Origin: CAWCPR01 sp963797475
GTDB taxonomy: Bacteria; Chloroflexota; Anaerolineae; Anaerolineales; UBA4823
Length of the DNA stretch: 64,000 nt
Direction: 5' to 3'
Assembly (NCBI GenBank): GCA_963797475.1
Contig: CAWCPR010000001.1
Span: 2,418,001-2,482,000, forward strand
Part shown: piece by piece, positions 43,249 to 53,264 of the stretch
Layout of the letters: the number at the start of each line of letters is the position of its first letter
Position numbering within the stretch: the stretch's first letter is position 1
Notes under the pieces: generated by a model
The model's input: the letters and a program-made list of their open reading frames with translations, nothing else
Told to the model about the DNA's origin: nothing
Database searches by the model: none
Position numbers and translations under genes: made by a program

Positions 43249-43350
43249 TATAATCCTCTGGCGAAGTTCCCAACGCCAGGCGCTACGGACCAAAGCGCCG
43301 GATGCGCGCCCGCTCATAACGAAAAATTCCTGCCAGAGGAGTTGCATATC
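43249..43350 (+). promoter_or_regulatory. Promoter and structured leader of the PLP enzyme gene
   Basis: TATAAT (43249-43254) has ATAACA 18 bases upstream as a weak -35. The ~90-base leader begins with two adjacent hairpins, GGCG/CGCC (about 43260-43277) and GGCGCT/AGCGCC (about 43279-43299). The ribosome site GAGGAG lies close to the ATG. It does not match a riboswitch class I know. Confidence 0.45.
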
Positions 43351-44589
43351 ATGGACCACTTTTTACTGGACTGCGGCCTGAGCACCCTGGTGAACCACTA
43401 CCAGGAAAGCGGCAATCCTTTGAACGCCCACGTCACCCCGATTTACCAGACGGTCACATTCAGCTACCCCGATACCGTCGCCGGCGCGGCCATCCAGCGC
43501 GGCGAACAGGAGGGGTACTTCTACACCCGGGCAGGCAGCCCGAACGCACACCAATTGGCTCGCAAATATGCCATGCTGGAAGGGTTGGAGCTTCTGCGAG
43601 GCCGCCCGGAAACGGCTGCAGATGAAATCGTCGCCGCCGAGGTTTTCGCATCGGGCATGGCGGCGATCACATCCGCCGTTCTGGCGCGGGTTTCCGCCGG
43701 AGAGACGATCATCGCCCAACAGGCGCTTTACGGGGCCACCTTCAATTTCCTGCATGAAGTCGCCCCGCGCCTGGGAATACAGGTCGTTTGGGTCACCGAT
43801 GCCACACCCGGCGGTTGGGAGCAGGCCTTCGCCGCCCATCCGCACGCTCGCCTGGCCTACGCCGAATCCCCGGTCAACCCGACCATGCGGGTGGTCGAGC
43901 TGGCGCCTATCGCCGAGATCGCGCACAATCACGGCGCCTGGCTGATGGTTGACAACACCTTCGCCACGCCTTTTTGCCAGCGTCCCCTCAGCCTGGGAGC
44001 AGATGTAGTCGTTCATTCTACGACAAAATACCTGGCCGGCCACGGCGTGGTTGTTGGAGGGGCAGTGATCAGCAGACACCCGGAATACATTCACAAAGAA
44101 GTGCACCAGCGCCTGGAACTACTTGGCGGCATCTCCAGCCCCTTCGATGCCTGGCTGGCTAACCTGGGGCTGAGGACTTTCGAGCTGCGCATGCTGCGCC
44201 ACTGTGAAAACGCCCTGGTCGTGGCGCATTACTTACAGGCGCATCCAAAGGTCGCCGAAGTGCACTATCCTGGCCTGGAAAGCGACCCGGGCCATGCCAT
44301 TGCCCGCCGGCAGATGCGCGCCTTCGGCGGTATGCTCTCGTTCGAGCTCAAGGGCGGCTTGCAGGCCGGCGCGGCGCTGATGGAAGCCGTGCGCGTGGCG
44401 ACCCTGGGGGTCAGCCTGGGCAACGTGGATACGCTCATCCAGCATCCAGCCAGCATGACCCATTCCGGCGTGCCGCCGGAAGAGCGCCTGCGCATGGGCA
44501 TCCGAGATGGGTTGGTGCGCCTATCGGTTGGAATCGAGAACGCCCAGGACCTGATCGACGACCTTGACCAGGCGCTGGATCGGGCGTGA
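43351..44589 (+). CDS. Cys/Met-metabolism PLP-dependent enzyme (cystathionine gamma-synthase / methionine gamma-lyase family)
   Basis: The start at ATG 43351 (MDHFLLDCGLSTLVNHYQES) is backed by GAGGAG; an upstream in-frame ATG at 43237 precedes the promoter and is rejected. The 412-residue protein has the fold-type I signature with the PLP lysine in VVHSTTKYLAGHGVVVGG, and VDNTFATPFCQRPL and SPVNPTMRV typical of this family. It makes or breaks gamma C-S bonds (cystathionine synthesis or cleavage, or methionine/homocysteine gamma-elimination). The specific reaction cannot be decided from motifs. Confidence 0.9.
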   Translation: MDHFLLDCGLSTLVNHYQESGNPLNAHVTPIYQTVTFSYPDTVAGAAIQRGEQEGYFYTRAGSPNAHQLARKYAMLEGLELLRGRPETAADEIVAAEVFASGMAAITSAVLARVSAGETIIAQQALYGATFNFLHEVAPRLGIQVVWVTDATPGGWEQAFAAHPHARLAYAESPVNPTMRVVELAPIAEIAHNHGAWLMVDNTFATPFCQRPLSLGADVVVHSTTKYLAGHGVVVGGAVISRHPEYIHKEVHQRLELLGGISSPFDAWLANLGLRTFELRMLRHCENALVVAHYLQAHPKVAEVHYPGLESDPGHAIARRQMRAFGGMLSFELKGGLQAGAALMEAVRVATLGVSLGNVDTLIQHPASMTHSGVPPEERLRMGIRDGLVRLSVGIENAQDLIDDLDQALDRA

Positions 44590-44676
44590 CTCGAGCGGCA
44601 AAACTTTTTTAGGTCCTGGCGGCGTACACAGAACCAATTCGTGGACCAGCCGCCAGACAGGGCTAACCAAGCGGCC

Positions 44677-45546
44677 TCAATTCAGACTCACGCCGGCGAA
44701 AAGGTCGTACTCACGGTTTTTCGGAGCCGGGGAGGGATAGGCTCGCATGAAAGTCTCTTTTGTGCCAGAGCGGCGCAGCACCCAGCCCATAACACCACGG
44801 ACCATGGCCGAACCTCCCTGGCTTTCGTGGCACAACGAAGCCTCTTTTTTTAATTCCCTAACGGGAGCAAAATCAATAACCGCGTGAATGGGGAAATCGT
44901 CTTTGGCCAGGGAGACCAGGTCGATATCCCCGTTGCGGCCCCATTTATGCGGATCCTTGCCAAATAGAGGCAGCACATTCAACGCCATGCGCAGGAAGCG
45001 GCGCGAGAGGGTGTGAAAGTACAGCTTCTGCGGCTGGTATGGCTCCAGCCCGTTCGTTTTAAAAGATTCATCGCCGGAAAGGGCGAAGGCGCGCACGGTG
45101 GCCTCGTGGATGGCGATGTGGTCGGGGTGGCGGTAGCCCCCGATCGGGTCGAACGTAATGACTACCTGCGGGCGGATGCGGCGGATGTATTCCGCCACCT
45201 GGGCGGCTACCTCCTCTTGTGAGGCAGCAGCCAACGCCTGGGGATGGTAGTTATCCGCCTTCCCAGGCATGCCCGAATCGCGATAATCCAGGAAGTAGAC
45301 CCCTGCCAGGCCTAGCTTTTGCGCCGCGCAGCGCAGCTCATGCTCGCGCCGCTGGGCGACCGAATCGAACCCCTGCAAGTATTCGGCGTCCACATCACCC
45401 ACTTCACCGCGTGTGGCGCAGATCAAGTAAACGGAGGCGCCGCGCTGGGCGTAGAGCGCCAGCGTCCCGCCCATCCCGAACAATTCGTCGTCCGGGTGCG
45501 CCAGGACGGCCAGCATTTTCGCTTTAGAATTTGTACCGGTCTCCAT
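44677..45546 (-). CDS. PIG-L family deacetylase
   Basis: A 289-residue zinc deacetylase with LAVLAHPDDELFGMGGTLAL (zinc ligands His and Asp plus catalytic Asp), TRGEVGD and the later GGYRHPDHIAIHEAT motif. It is closer to the MshB/BshB type of GlcNAc-conjugate deacetylases than the gene at 24823, and could act in low-molecular-weight thiol or glycoconjugate synthesis. AAGGGAAGG precedes the ATG. Confidence 0.88.
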   Translation of the reverse strand: METGTNSKAKMLAVLAHPDDELFGMGGTLALYAQRGASVYLICATRGEVGDVDAEYLQGFDSVAQRREHELRCAAQKLGLAGVYFLDYRDSGMPGKADNYHPQALAAASQEEVAAQVAEYIRRIRPQVVITFDPIGGYRHPDHIAIHEATVRAFALSGDESFKTNGLEPYQPQKLYFHTLSRRFLRMALNVLPLFGKDPHKWGRNGDIDLVSLAKDDFPIHAVIDFAPVRELKKEASLCHESQGGSAMVRGVMGWVLRRSGTKETFMRAYPSPAPKNREYDLFAGVSLN

Positions 45547-45680
45547 TCATTACCTTCCCTTATAGGATGTATCTCTATTCATCCGCCCATGGCCTTCGGC
45601 CAGCGGTCCGCGTGGTGCGCCAAGAGCGCCCAACACTATTTTGGCATTCATTTGCATCGCCGCTGCAACGCAACTGTTAA

Positions 45681-48257
45681 CTATACCACTCGGACCACGC
45701 TGCCATGCTCGGTTTTTTCCACCTCGATGCGGGTCGGAAAAGCGTCCTTCAGCTCATCGATATGGGTGATCACCAGGATCTTGGCGAAATCCGGGCGCAC
45801 CAGGTTAATGGCCTCGATTAAACGCTGGCGTCCCAGGGCATCCTGGCTGCCGAAGCCTTCGTCGATCACCAGGGTTTGCAGGCGAGCGCCAGCGCGCTGC
45901 GCCAGCACTTCTGAAAGGGCCAGGCGGATGGCGAAATCGACGCGAAAAGCCTCGCCGCCGGAAAACATTTCATAATCACGCGCGCCGGCGCCATCGCTGA
46001 TCTGGATATCCAGGGTCTCTTTAAGATCTTCACGGTGCTTGTCTTTGTACTCGGCCTGGGTGACGAAGCGCACCGCCATATTGCCGCCGCTCAACCGTTC
46101 CAGGATTTCGTTGGCCCTGATCTCGATCTGCGGCAGGGCCTGTTCGATGAGCAGGGCCGGCACGCCGTCCTTGCCAAAGGCGCGTTCTAGCTGCCTGTAC
46201 TGGCGCACCATTTGGGACTTTTCTTCGCGCTGGGACTGGAAATCCTTGCGGCGCGCCTTCAAATCCTCCAGCACGAGCACTTTCTGCCGGGCGGCTCCCA
46301 CCTCCAGGCGCAGGCGGTTCTCCTGCTCCTGGAGCGTGAAAAGGCTGCCCTCCGCGGCATTAAGATCCGGCGCCTGGGCTTCGGCCGCCGCCAAAGCGGC
46401 CGCCGCCTGCTCATATTCCGCCTGCTGATCCTCAAAACGCTCTTGTTGGCGGCCCATTTGCGCTTCCAGGTCGGCAAGCTCGCGCTCCAGGGGGGCCAAC
46501 GCAGCCCGCGCCTTTTCCAGGTCTCGGGCTTCGGCTTCGCAGGCCCGGCCTTCCAGCTCAGCCTGCCGGGCGGCGTCGTGCGCTGCGGCGTCATAACCGA
46601 TCGCCTTTAACTCGGCGTCGATCTCCGCCAGGCGCCGGCGCGCCTCAGGCGCAAAGCTTTCTTCTTTCAGGATACAGTCCGCTTCTTCCAAGCGGGCCAA
46701 ACCCGTGGACTGCCATTCCGTTTGTTGAGCCTGCAGCCCTTCGATCCGGCTGGATAGATAAGCGGCCTTCTGCGTATGGCCGCGCAGCTCGGCCTCCACC
46801 CGGGAAAGGCCCGCAATTTCGCGTTCCAGGTCCTTCGCCCGGCTTTCAGCCTCGCTCAACAGGCTCGAGTTCGCCCGGTAGCGATCGCCCATCTCTTTTC
46901 CCTGGAATTTGAGCGATTCGATCAGGTTTTGGCGATCTTCCTGGCTGAGCGGCGCCCCGCACAGCGGGCAATCCGCGCCTTCGGCCTGGCTTAACTGGTC
47001 AATCCGCTCCTTCAATTCATCCATTAACGGCTTTAACCGCAGGTTATCAGCCCGGGCATCGGCCTGGTGCACGCGGGCAGCCTGCAATTCCTCATCCAAC
47101 CGGGCCTTGTGGGAGAGCTGTTCCTCGGCCTGTGCAAGCGCCTGGCGCACGACTTCTGCCTGCGCCTGCAGGCCGGCGATTTCGGCGTGCGCCGCTTCGA
47201 TTTGAGCCTGCTGAATCTGCAGGGTCTGTATTTCCTGGGCCAGGCGGGCGCGCGCCGCGTTGATCTCATCCCGCGGCGCCTCCCGGCGCTTTTCATGCTC
47301 CCGGAAGCGTCCGGCGACCTCTTCCCAGCGCTCGAGCTCCTGGCGCGCCGCTTGCCAGGCGGCGTAGGCCGCCTCAATTTGGCCGGCGCGCCCGATCCGC
47401 TCAGCATACGAGCGGCGCTCTTCCTGGCGAGAGTCCCGGCGGTCTTGCAGCTCTTGCAACTGCTGGCGGACGGCCTCCAACTGGCGGGCGAGCGCCACCA
47501 CCAGCTTGCGCTGCTCAGCCAGGGTGGCTGTGATCTTACGAATGCTGTCCAGCGCGGCTTCCTGGGTCATGCGCTCTTTGCCCAGGCGTTCCAGGTCGGT
47601 CTCCAGGACTTTCAAGCGCCTCTTGCGCTCCGTCTCTTCATCCAGCTCCGCGCTGATCTCCTGCAGACGCCCGTCCAGGGCGGCGATCTCCGCTTCGACC
47701 AATCTGCGCCTTTCCGCCGCTCGCTGGCGGTAGGTCTCCCAGACTTCCAGGCCCAGGATGCTGCCCAGGATGCGCTTACGGTCGCCCGAGCGCTGCTGGG
47801 TGAACTGGTCGGCTTTGCCCTGCAGGAAGAACGAGGCGTTCACAAAAGTCTCGTAATCCATACGCAGGGTCTGCTGGATACGCGCTTCGGTCTCGCGCAG
47901 GGTGCGCTCGGTGAGCGGTTTCCAGGACTGCGGACCGTCCTGCCCGGCCTTGCCTTGCAGGATATGAAATTCGAGCAGGGTGGTCTTATCGCGCGGCTTG
48001 CTGCGCTGCACACGGTAAGTATTGCCTTCGTAGCCAAAAATCAGGCAAACCTCGGCGGCCTGCGATTGGGCGTTGATCAGCGAGTTGTCCCGTTTGCGGG
48101 CCTGGCCAAACAAAGCCCAGGTGATCGCGTCCAACAGGGAAGATTTCCCCGCGCCATTCGGCCCGGCGATGCAGGCCAGCTCAAATGTCGTGAAATCGAG
48201 TTCGACGGGCTCCCGATAGGACAGGAACCCGCTCAGGGATAATTGGATTGGGATCAT
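45681..48257 (-). CDS. sbcC: SbcC/Rad50-type SMC-like ATPase
   Basis: The start is set at ATG 48257 (MIPIQLSLSGFLSYREP), the usual SbcC opening, rather than the longer frame from 48410 that crosses the divergent promoter region. The 858 residues comprise the N-terminal ATPase half (Walker A AGPNGAGKSSLLDAIT), two long coiled-coil arms around the zinc hook ADCPLCGAPL, then signature FSGGEAFRVDFAIRLALSE and Walker B LQTLVIDEGFGSQD. With the SbcD nuclease it processes DNA ends and hairpins. sbcD is not adjacent, which is unusual. TATAAT lies 12 bases before the ATG. Confidence 0.92.
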   Translation of the reverse strand: MIPIQLSLSGFLSYREPVELDFTTFELACIAGPNGAGKSSLLDAITWALFGQARKRDNSLINAQSQAAEVCLIFGYEGNTYRVQRSKPRDKTTLLEFHILQGKAGQDGPQSWKPLTERTLRETEARIQQTLRMDYETFVNASFFLQGKADQFTQQRSGDRKRILGSILGLEVWETYRQRAAERRRLVEAEIAALDGRLQEISAELDEETERKRRLKVLETDLERLGKERMTQEAALDSIRKITATLAEQRKLVVALARQLEAVRQQLQELQDRRDSRQEERRSYAERIGRAGQIEAAYAAWQAARQELERWEEVAGRFREHEKRREAPRDEINAARARLAQEIQTLQIQQAQIEAAHAEIAGLQAQAEVVRQALAQAEEQLSHKARLDEELQAARVHQADARADNLRLKPLMDELKERIDQLSQAEGADCPLCGAPLSQEDRQNLIESLKFQGKEMGDRYRANSSLLSEAESRAKDLEREIAGLSRVEAELRGHTQKAAYLSSRIEGLQAQQTEWQSTGLARLEEADCILKEESFAPEARRRLAEIDAELKAIGYDAAAHDAARQAELEGRACEAEARDLEKARAALAPLERELADLEAQMGRQQERFEDQQAEYEQAAAALAAAEAQAPDLNAAEGSLFTLQEQENRLRLEVGAARQKVLVLEDLKARRKDFQSQREEKSQMVRQYRQLERAFGKDGVPALLIEQALPQIEIRANEILERLSGGNMAVRFVTQAEYKDKHREDLKETLDIQISDGAGARDYEMFSGGEAFRVDFAIRLALSEVLAQRAGARLQTLVIDEGFGSQDALGRQRLIEAINLVRPDFAKILVITHIDELKDAFPTRIEVEKTEHGSVVRVV

Positions 48258-48397
48258 ATGCAATGAAGGATTATAACAAAGGTCGCCTTTGCTGGACGGC
48301 GGTCGTGCGAAAGTGGACCAATTAACACTGATATCGCCGCATGGGGTGTAAAATAGGTCAATCTTTTGGCGACCCATGATCGAGAGGAAAACGCCCG

Positions 48398-50257
48398 ATG
48401 GCGAAATCAAAATTTATCACCTGGCTGGAAGAATCGGATACCCCTTTGCTGAGCGATGGCGCAATGGGGACGATGCTCAACGCGCGCGGGGTAGGGTTCG
48501 ACGAGTGTTTCGATCGTCTCAACCTGACCCAACCGGCGGTGGTGGGTGAGATCCACCGGGCGTACATCGAGGCCGGATCGCAAATCATCCAGACCAACAC
48601 CTTTGGCGCCAACCGTTACAAGCTCGCCGAACACGGCCTGGAAGACAAGGTAGGCGAGATCAACCGCGCCGGGGTCGAATTGGCCCGCAGGGTGGTGCTG
48701 GCCTCTTTCAAAGAGGTGCTGGTAGCCGGCGACATCGGCCCGCTGGGGGTGCGCCTGGCGCCATTCGGGCGTGTCCAGCCCGAGCAAGCCCGCCAGGCCT
48801 TCATGGAACAGATCAGCGCCCTGGCGGAAGCCGGCGCCGACCTGCTGATCGTCGAAACCAACAGCGATTTGTACGAGGTCCGTGAAGCGCTGGCCGCGGC
48901 CCGCCAGGTGTGCGACCTGCCGGTAGTGACCTCCATGACGTTCACCCGCGACGACCGCACCCTGCTCGGCGATGGGCCTGCCAAAGTGGCTCACATGCTG
49001 ACTGAATTCGGCGCCGACGTGATCGGGGTGAACTGTTCCGGCGGGCCGGCGCAGCTCTTCCGCGTCCTGCGCCAGATGCGCCAGGCCGTCCCCGCAGCGC
49101 GTTTTTCGGTGATGCCCAACGCCGGTTGGCCCGAACAGGTGGGTGGGCGCATCATGTACCCGGCCAACCCGGATTACTTTGGCGAGTACGCCCGCGCCTT
49201 CTGCGAAGCGGGGGCCAGCCTGATCGGCGGCTGCTGCGGCACCACGCCCCGCCACATCGCCGCCATGCGCCTCGCCATCGATCAAACGCCAGAAGGCTGC
49301 GGCCCATCCATCGGGGAATTGGTCTTGCCTGTGGACGAAGAGAAAGGCGAAGCCGCGGTCAAACCCTCGCCTCTGGCCCAAAAGCTGTCCGCCAAACAAT
49401 TCATCGTCTCGGTCGAAATGGACCCGCCGCGTGGCCTGGTGGCGAACAAGCTGCTGGCAGGCGCCAGTTTGCTGGCTGAAGCCGGCGCGGACGTTATCAA
49501 CGTGGCCGACAGCCCGATGGCGCGCATGCGCATGAGCCCTTGGGCGGTCTGCGAGCTGATCCAGCGCCAGGTTAACGTGGACACCACCCTGCATTTCCCC
49601 ACCCGCGGCCGCAATCTGCTACGCGTTCAGGGCGACCTGCTGGCGGCGCACGCCCTGGGCATCCACAACGTCTTTGTCGTGATGGGCGATCCTACCGCAA
49701 TCGGCGACTACCCGGACGCGATGGACGATTACGACCTGGTGCCTTCCGGGCTGATCAAGCTCATCAAACGCAACTTCAACGCCGGGATGGACCACGCCGG
49801 CGCGGACATCGGCCAGCCAACCTCGTTCTTTGTCGGCTGCGCGTTGAACCTGTGCCCTCCGGACCCACAGCGCGAGATCAAAAATTTATGCCGTAAGCTG
49901 GATGCAGGGGCAGACTTCATCCTCACCCAGCCGGTCTACCAGCCGGAAGACGCCGAAGCGTTTCTAAAGCTTTTCGCGGACCAGTACGGCCCGCTGCAAA
50001 CCCCCATCCTGGTGGGTGTGCTGCCTTTGTACAGCACCCGCCACGCCTCATTCCTGCACAATGAAGTGCCCGGGATCTCGATTTCCGAAGAAATTCAAGG
50101 TCGCATGCGAGCGGCCGGCGAGCGCGCCCCTCAAGAAGGCGTTCGCATCGCCCTGGAGCTGATCGAGCAAATGAAATCCTGGGCCAGCGGCATTTACCTG
50201 ATGCCAGCCTTCAACCGCTACGACCTGGCGGCAGAGGTGGCCGAAGGCTGCCGCTGA
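48398..50257 (+). CDS. Bifunctional homocysteine S-methyltransferase / methylenetetrahydrofolate reductase
   Basis: A 619-residue fusion. Residues about 10-300 form the homocysteine methyltransferase barrel (LLSDGAMGTMLNARG, QTNTFGANRYKL) with zinc cysteines in VNCSGGPAQ and GGCCGTTPRHI. Residues about 325-619 form the reductase (VSVEMDPPRGL, FVVMGDPTAIGDYPDA, FILTQPVYQPEDAEAF). It can both produce methyl-THF and methylate homocysteine, though the methyl donor of the first domain could be another compound. There is no cobalamin-binding domain. It is divergent from sbcC, with a TAAAAT near 48349. Confidence 0.92.
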   Translation: MAKSKFITWLEESDTPLLSDGAMGTMLNARGVGFDECFDRLNLTQPAVVGEIHRAYIEAGSQIIQTNTFGANRYKLAEHGLEDKVGEINRAGVELARRVVLASFKEVLVAGDIGPLGVRLAPFGRVQPEQARQAFMEQISALAEAGADLLIVETNSDLYEVREALAAARQVCDLPVVTSMTFTRDDRTLLGDGPAKVAHMLTEFGADVIGVNCSGGPAQLFRVLRQMRQAVPAARFSVMPNAGWPEQVGGRIMYPANPDYFGEYARAFCEAGASLIGGCCGTTPRHIAAMRLAIDQTPEGCGPSIGELVLPVDEEKGEAAVKPSPLAQKLSAKQFIVSVEMDPPRGLVANKLLAGASLLAEAGADVINVADSPMARMRMSPWAVCELIQRQVNVDTTLHFPTRGRNLLRVQGDLLAAHALGIHNVFVVMGDPTAIGDYPDAMDDYDLVPSGLIKLIKRNFNAGMDHAGADIGQPTSFFVGCALNLCPPDPQREIKNLCRKLDAGADFILTQPVYQPEDAEAFLKLFADQYGPLQTPILVGVLPLYSTRHASFLHNEVPGISISEEIQGRMRAAGERAPQEGVRIALELIEQMKSWASGIYLMPAFNRYDLAAEVAEGCR

Positions 50258-50283
50258 AACAGGGATAAGCCCCTCTTCGTATC

Positions 50284-50607
50284 CTATATCGCCGGCGGGA
50301 TGGGCTCGTCGGGCGGCGTGGGGCCAGTTGCAGGCGGCGCCGGAGCGCCGGCGGCGGGCCTATTGCGCAAAGTCAGGAAACCCACGACAACCGGGATCAG
50401 CACGAACAAGATCCCCAGGCACAAAGCCCCCAGGCCGAAGTTGAAAGCGGAACGCGGGTCGTTGCTGCCAAACATATCGATATTGGCGCCGGGGATGAAG
50501 CTCACCAGGGCAAACACGGCCCCCATACACAAGCCGATCAGCCCAGGCAGGCCGCACAGCAAAACCGTGGCGAGCGTGGCAATGATTCCGGCAGTCCTTT
50601 TATCCAT
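50284..50607 (-). CDS. Small membrane protein of unknown function
   Basis: The start at ATG 50607 (MDKRTAGIIATLATVLLCGL) has GGAGG eight bases upstream, giving 107 residues. There are two hydrophobic helices (about 7-35 and 60-82), and the C-terminal tail is rich in Pro/Ala (PAAGAPAPPATGPTPPDEP). The pattern is common in Chloroflexota but I recognise no domain. It is convergent with the methyltransferase/reductase gene. Confidence 0.7.
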   Translation of the reverse strand: MDKRTAGIIATLATVLLCGLPGLIGLCMGAVFALVSFIPGANIDMFGSNDPRSAFNFGLGALCLGILFVLIPVVVGFLTLRNRPAAGAPAPPATGPTPPDEPIPPAI

Positions 50608-50665
50608 ACGAGAACCTCCTGTCATGAGAGTAGTTGCGATACCAGCAAGCGGCACGGACCCATTT

Positions 50666-50708
50666 TACCCTGTAAGGGCGCTGAGCGCCCTTTTTGGATT
50701 GCAGGGTA
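50666..50708. terminator. Nested inverted repeat downstream of pheT
   Basis: Outer arms TACCCTG (50666-50672) and CAGGGTA (50702-50708) enclose an inner 8-bp stem AAGGGCGC/GCGCCCTT (50674-50681 with 50685-50692). The T-run is on the plus strand. It probably ends the pheST transcript or insulates the small membrane protein gene. Confidence 0.5.
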
Positions 50709-50730
50709 AGGCACTTGTTCGCGGCGCTTG

Positions 50731-53264
50731 TTAGCTGCGCAGGTGGGCTCCCAGGTCCAGTTCCAGGCGGCGGATGATGCGGCTGCGTACCTGGACCAGC
50801 TCGTTTTCCGTCAGGGTGTGATCCAGGGCCTGGTAGGTAACCCGGTAGGCCAGACTTTTCTTCCCGGCGCCGATTTGCTCGCCTCGATACAGGTCGAACA
50901 GCTCCACCGATTCCACCGTGCGGCCCCCTGCTAGGTGGATCACTCCGGCGACCAGCGCCGCGGGAAGCTCCTCCGGCACGATCACCGCCAGGTCTTCCAG
51001 GGCGGGTGGAAAGGCCGGCACAGCTTCAACCGGGTAGCGCTCCGGGATAAATTCCAGCAGGCGCTCCAGGTCAAGCTCGGCAGCCAGAACGGGCGTCTCA
51101 GGCAGCTCGTAATGGCCGCGCACCAGCGGGTTCAGTTCGCCCAATACGCCGAGCGCTGCCTCGCCGAGCCACAGGCGGGCGCATTTTCCTGGGTGATAGG
51201 TGGGGTCGTTGCCTGGCTCAAAGCGCACTTCTTCCAATCTCAGACGGCCAATCAGGGTGCTGACAACGCCTTTAAGATCGTAGAAATCCATTGCGCGCGC
51301 TGTCGGCGGGCTGCCAGGCCGGCAAGGCGCGCGGCCCGCTCAGCACGATCGCCAGGCGCGGCAGCTCGTCCGGCAAGTCGCCCTGGGGCGAGGCGCGAAA
51401 AACCGGTCCGATCTCGAACAAGGCCAGCCGCTGGCGCAGACGCGCATTGCGCTCAACCACCTCCAGCAGGCTGGAAACCAGGCTCTGCCGCAAGACACCC
51501 CGGTCGCTGGTGATGGGGTTGGCCAGGCGGACGTAGGCGTCCTCGTCCAGGCTGGCCCCATTGGGCAGGAGGCGAGCTTCTCGCTCGATGGAGGTCATAC
51601 GGTAAGTGACCACTTCCTGCAAACCCAGGTTCACCAGCAGATCGCGCACGCGCTCCTCGCGTTCCAGGGAGGGGTTCGAGCGCTGCGGCGGCAGCTCATC
51701 CGCCATACGCGTTTCAGGGATGCGATCATAGCCGTAAATACGGGCGATCTCCTCCATCAGGTCTGCTTTCCCAACAACCCCTTCCCCGATATCCAGTCGG
51801 TGGTCCGGCGTGATGGCGCGCAGCTTTTGGCCGTGGATTTCCACGGCAAACTCCAGGCGCTCCAGGATCGCCTCGATCTCGGCCAGAGTAAGGTCAAGGT
51901 CCAGCCAGCGCTTAACATCTTCCGGCGTGATCTCAACGATGGGGTCACGCGGCGGCAGCGGGTAATTGTCCACCAGGCCTGAGGCGATGCTGCCGCCGGC
52001 CCAGGCCTGCATGAACGCCAGGCCGCGCCTTACGCCTCGCTCCGCCATGGCCGGGTGCACGCCGCGCGAGAAGCGGTACGCCGCTTCAGACTGCAAGCGC
52101 CGGGCGGAGATCGTGCGGCGGATATTGATGAAGTTCCAGGCAGCGCCCTCCAGCAGCACGTTGCGCGTGCCTGGATGGACTTCCAATTCGGCGCCGCCCA
52201 TAACCCCGGCGATCGAGAGCGGGCCGGCGGTGTCGGTGACCAGGACAGTGAAATCGTCCAACCTGCGCTCCACGTCGTCCAGGGTAGTCAGGCGCTCGCC
52301 AGGGTGGGCAAGGCGGGTGATGATCGTCGGCGCTTTGCCACCGGCGCGCTGCACGAGCACATCGTAGTCAAAAGCGTGCAGCGGCTCGCCGACCTCCAGC
52401 ATGGCGTAATTGGTGCTGTCCACCACGTTATTGATCGGGCGCATGCCCGCCAGGCGCAGGCGGCGCTGCACCCAGTACGGGCTGGGTCCAACCGTGATGC
52501 CGGTCACCAGGCCGAGCACGAAGCGCGGGTTGAGCTCGGGATTTTGGATTTGGATGGAGGCCCGTCCGGCGATGGGCGGCCCACTGGCATCCAGCTCGTA
52601 GGTTGGCTGGCGCAAGGGCTTGTCTGTCAGGGCAGCGATCTCGCGCGCCACGCCCAGCATGTTGGCGTCACGGGCGATATTAGGGGTGATGGCAACGTCA
52701 AACACGGCGTCGCCCATATATTCCGCCAGCGGTACGCCCACGGGGGCGTCCTCGTCCAGGATGATGACGCCTTCGTGATCCTCGGAAATGCCGAGCTCTT
52801 TCTCCGAGCAGATCATCGAGTAGGAACTCCACACCGCGAATTTTGGCGCGCTTGAGGGTGGTCAACACCTGCCCCGGTTGGTGTCCGTCATAGATGCGAG
52901 CGCCTTCCCGGGCATAGGCCACTTTTAGGGGCTTATCCAGGGCGCCCAGGCCCTTGTACGGGTAAAGATTGGGCGCGCCGGTCAAGACGATGTTTTCACG
53001 CTGGCCGTCGTCCAACCGGCAAAGCACCAGCCGGTCGGCGTTGGGATGCGGCGTCACCTCATGCACCGCGGCTACGATGATCTTATCCGGCTCCCAGGCA
53101 ATGCCGCTGATCTTATATTCCTGGTGATCGCCCGTCGGGATCATCCAGCCAACCACGCGAATCTCCTCCACTTCCAGGTCTGCCAGAGTCATCCGGTGCG
53201 CCAGCTCGGCCAGGGGGAGGTCGATGTCGACGAAATCTTTGATCCAGGAAAGAGGGATTTTCAT
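50731..53264 (-). pseudogene. pheT: Phenylalanyl-tRNA synthetase beta chain, split by two apparent frameshifts
   Basis: Three frames join into one full PheT. Segment 1 starts MKIPLSWIKDFVDIDLPLAE with the tRNA-binding OB domain and runs to KRAKIRGVE. Segment 2 resumes SYSMICSEKELG and contains the B3/B4 editing and B5 domains. Segment 3, MDFYDLKGVVSTLIGRL, leads to the anticodon-binding FDX-ACB end. Shift 1 is one extra T at about 52827 (GVESYSM read as GVEFLLD); shift 2 is near 51291-51300. Everything else is intact, so sequence error is likelier than loss of an essential subunit. The start overlaps the pheS stop (TAATG). Confidence 0.88.

Noticed and set aside
43255..43340. Long-range pairing of CCTCTGGC with GCCAGAGG hiding the ribosome site of the PLP enzyme gene
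   Set aside because: The 5' arm (43255-43262) lies in or before the expected transcription start given the TATAAT at 43249, so it would mostly not be transcribed.
42997..43359. Treating the 120-codon minus-strand frame as a functional gene
   Set aside because: Only about 70 residues resemble a dehydrogenase N-terminal domain; the start and the cofactor domain are missing.
47067..48242. 391-codon plus-strand frame opposite sbcC
   Set aside because: Shadow of the coiled-coil-rich sbcC gene: composition dominated by Leu/Gln/Ala/Gly, with no start signal or domain.
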